This document shows, piece after piece, positions 63,932-64,000 of a DNA stretch of 64,000 bases. A program made the translations under genes and the position numbers. Source of the DNA: CAVPGP01 sp963718065 (GTDB lineage: Bacteria > Actinomycetota > Thermoleophilia > Gaiellales > Gaiellaceae); the NCBI GenBank assembly GCA_963718065.1, contig CAVQYE010000019.1, positions 248,001-312,000 of the forward strand, read 5' to 3'. Under the pieces are notes generated by a model. The model saw only the letters and a list, made by a program, of their open reading frames with translations, made no database searches and had not been told where the DNA came from. The stretch's first letter is position 1. Each line of letters begins with the position of its first letter.

Positions 63932-64000
63932 TCCATGCTGTCAACAGATGATGTCACGAGTCGACCGGCTCGACTATCCGGGTAAGTCCGGCCGCGCCAG

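Overview
The window is 64 kb of GC-rich actinobacterial-type chromosome: very high third-position GC, many GTG starts, and translationally coupled ATGA/GTGA junctions. Several F420-associated enzymes, abundant acyl-CoA catabolism and sugar ABC importers fit a soil or freshwater member of the Thermoleophilia (Gaiella/Solirubrobacter-like). That placement is an inference; there is no rRNA or marker phylogeny here.

Layout. 1-5.1 kb: the tail of an unknown gene, a cold-shock protein, folD, a PD40 lipoprotein, an HMG-CoA reductase operon with a small monooxygenase and a thioesterase, and an SDR/epimerase-like protein. 5.3-10.0 kb: a complete branched-chain-amino-acid-type ABC importer (livGFHMK order). 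10.1-14.2 kb: a beta-oxidation set (MFE-2-like dehydrogenase, acyl-CoA ligase, R-specific hydratase, thiolase), probably metabolically linked to the importer. 14.4-25.6 kb: SDR, two F420/LLM-type oxidoreductases, an ACAD11-like kinase-fold protein, three acyl-CoA dehydrogenases (two forming a large/small pair), a second acyl-CoA ligase, and small stress and redox proteins. 25.9-36.7 kb: alcohol dehydrogenase, FMN hydroxy-acid oxidase, a secreted M36 metallopeptidase bracketed by two paralogous zinc-ribbon microproteins, a TMEM175-like channel, a large hybrid histidine kinase, a VOC protein and a carbonic anhydrase.

36.7-61.5 kb is a coherent pentose/furanose locus. It holds a LacI regulator, an aldo/keto reductase, a ribose-type ABC importer, araA, araD, a polyol-type dehydrogenase, araB, an aldose epimerase, a second LacI regulator with its likely operator, a four-gene YtfQRT-YjfF-type furanose importer, a large secreted GH3 glycosidase and two tandem ROK repressors. 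The simplest reading is extracellular release of arabinose or galactofuranose units, uptake by two importers, isomerisation, phosphorylation and epimerisation to xylulose-5-phosphate.

The last 2 kb differs: small zinc-binding and SnoaL-like genes, a tRNA 3'-end-like fragment, and short degraded or frame-broken reading frames.

Two cross-cutting observations stand out. (1) Twelve conserved genes carry frame breaks. In eleven of them the total length is restored exactly by removing one base per break (23 events, all +1 modulo 3), which points to an insertion-biased consensus rather than gene decay. (2) Gene boundaries carry several families of palindromic elements. The most striking is a pair of 166/167-bp elements (6721-6886 and 21326-21492) that share core motifs while their closing stems differ in sequence yet still pair, as expected of a structured RNA or structure-constrained mobile element.
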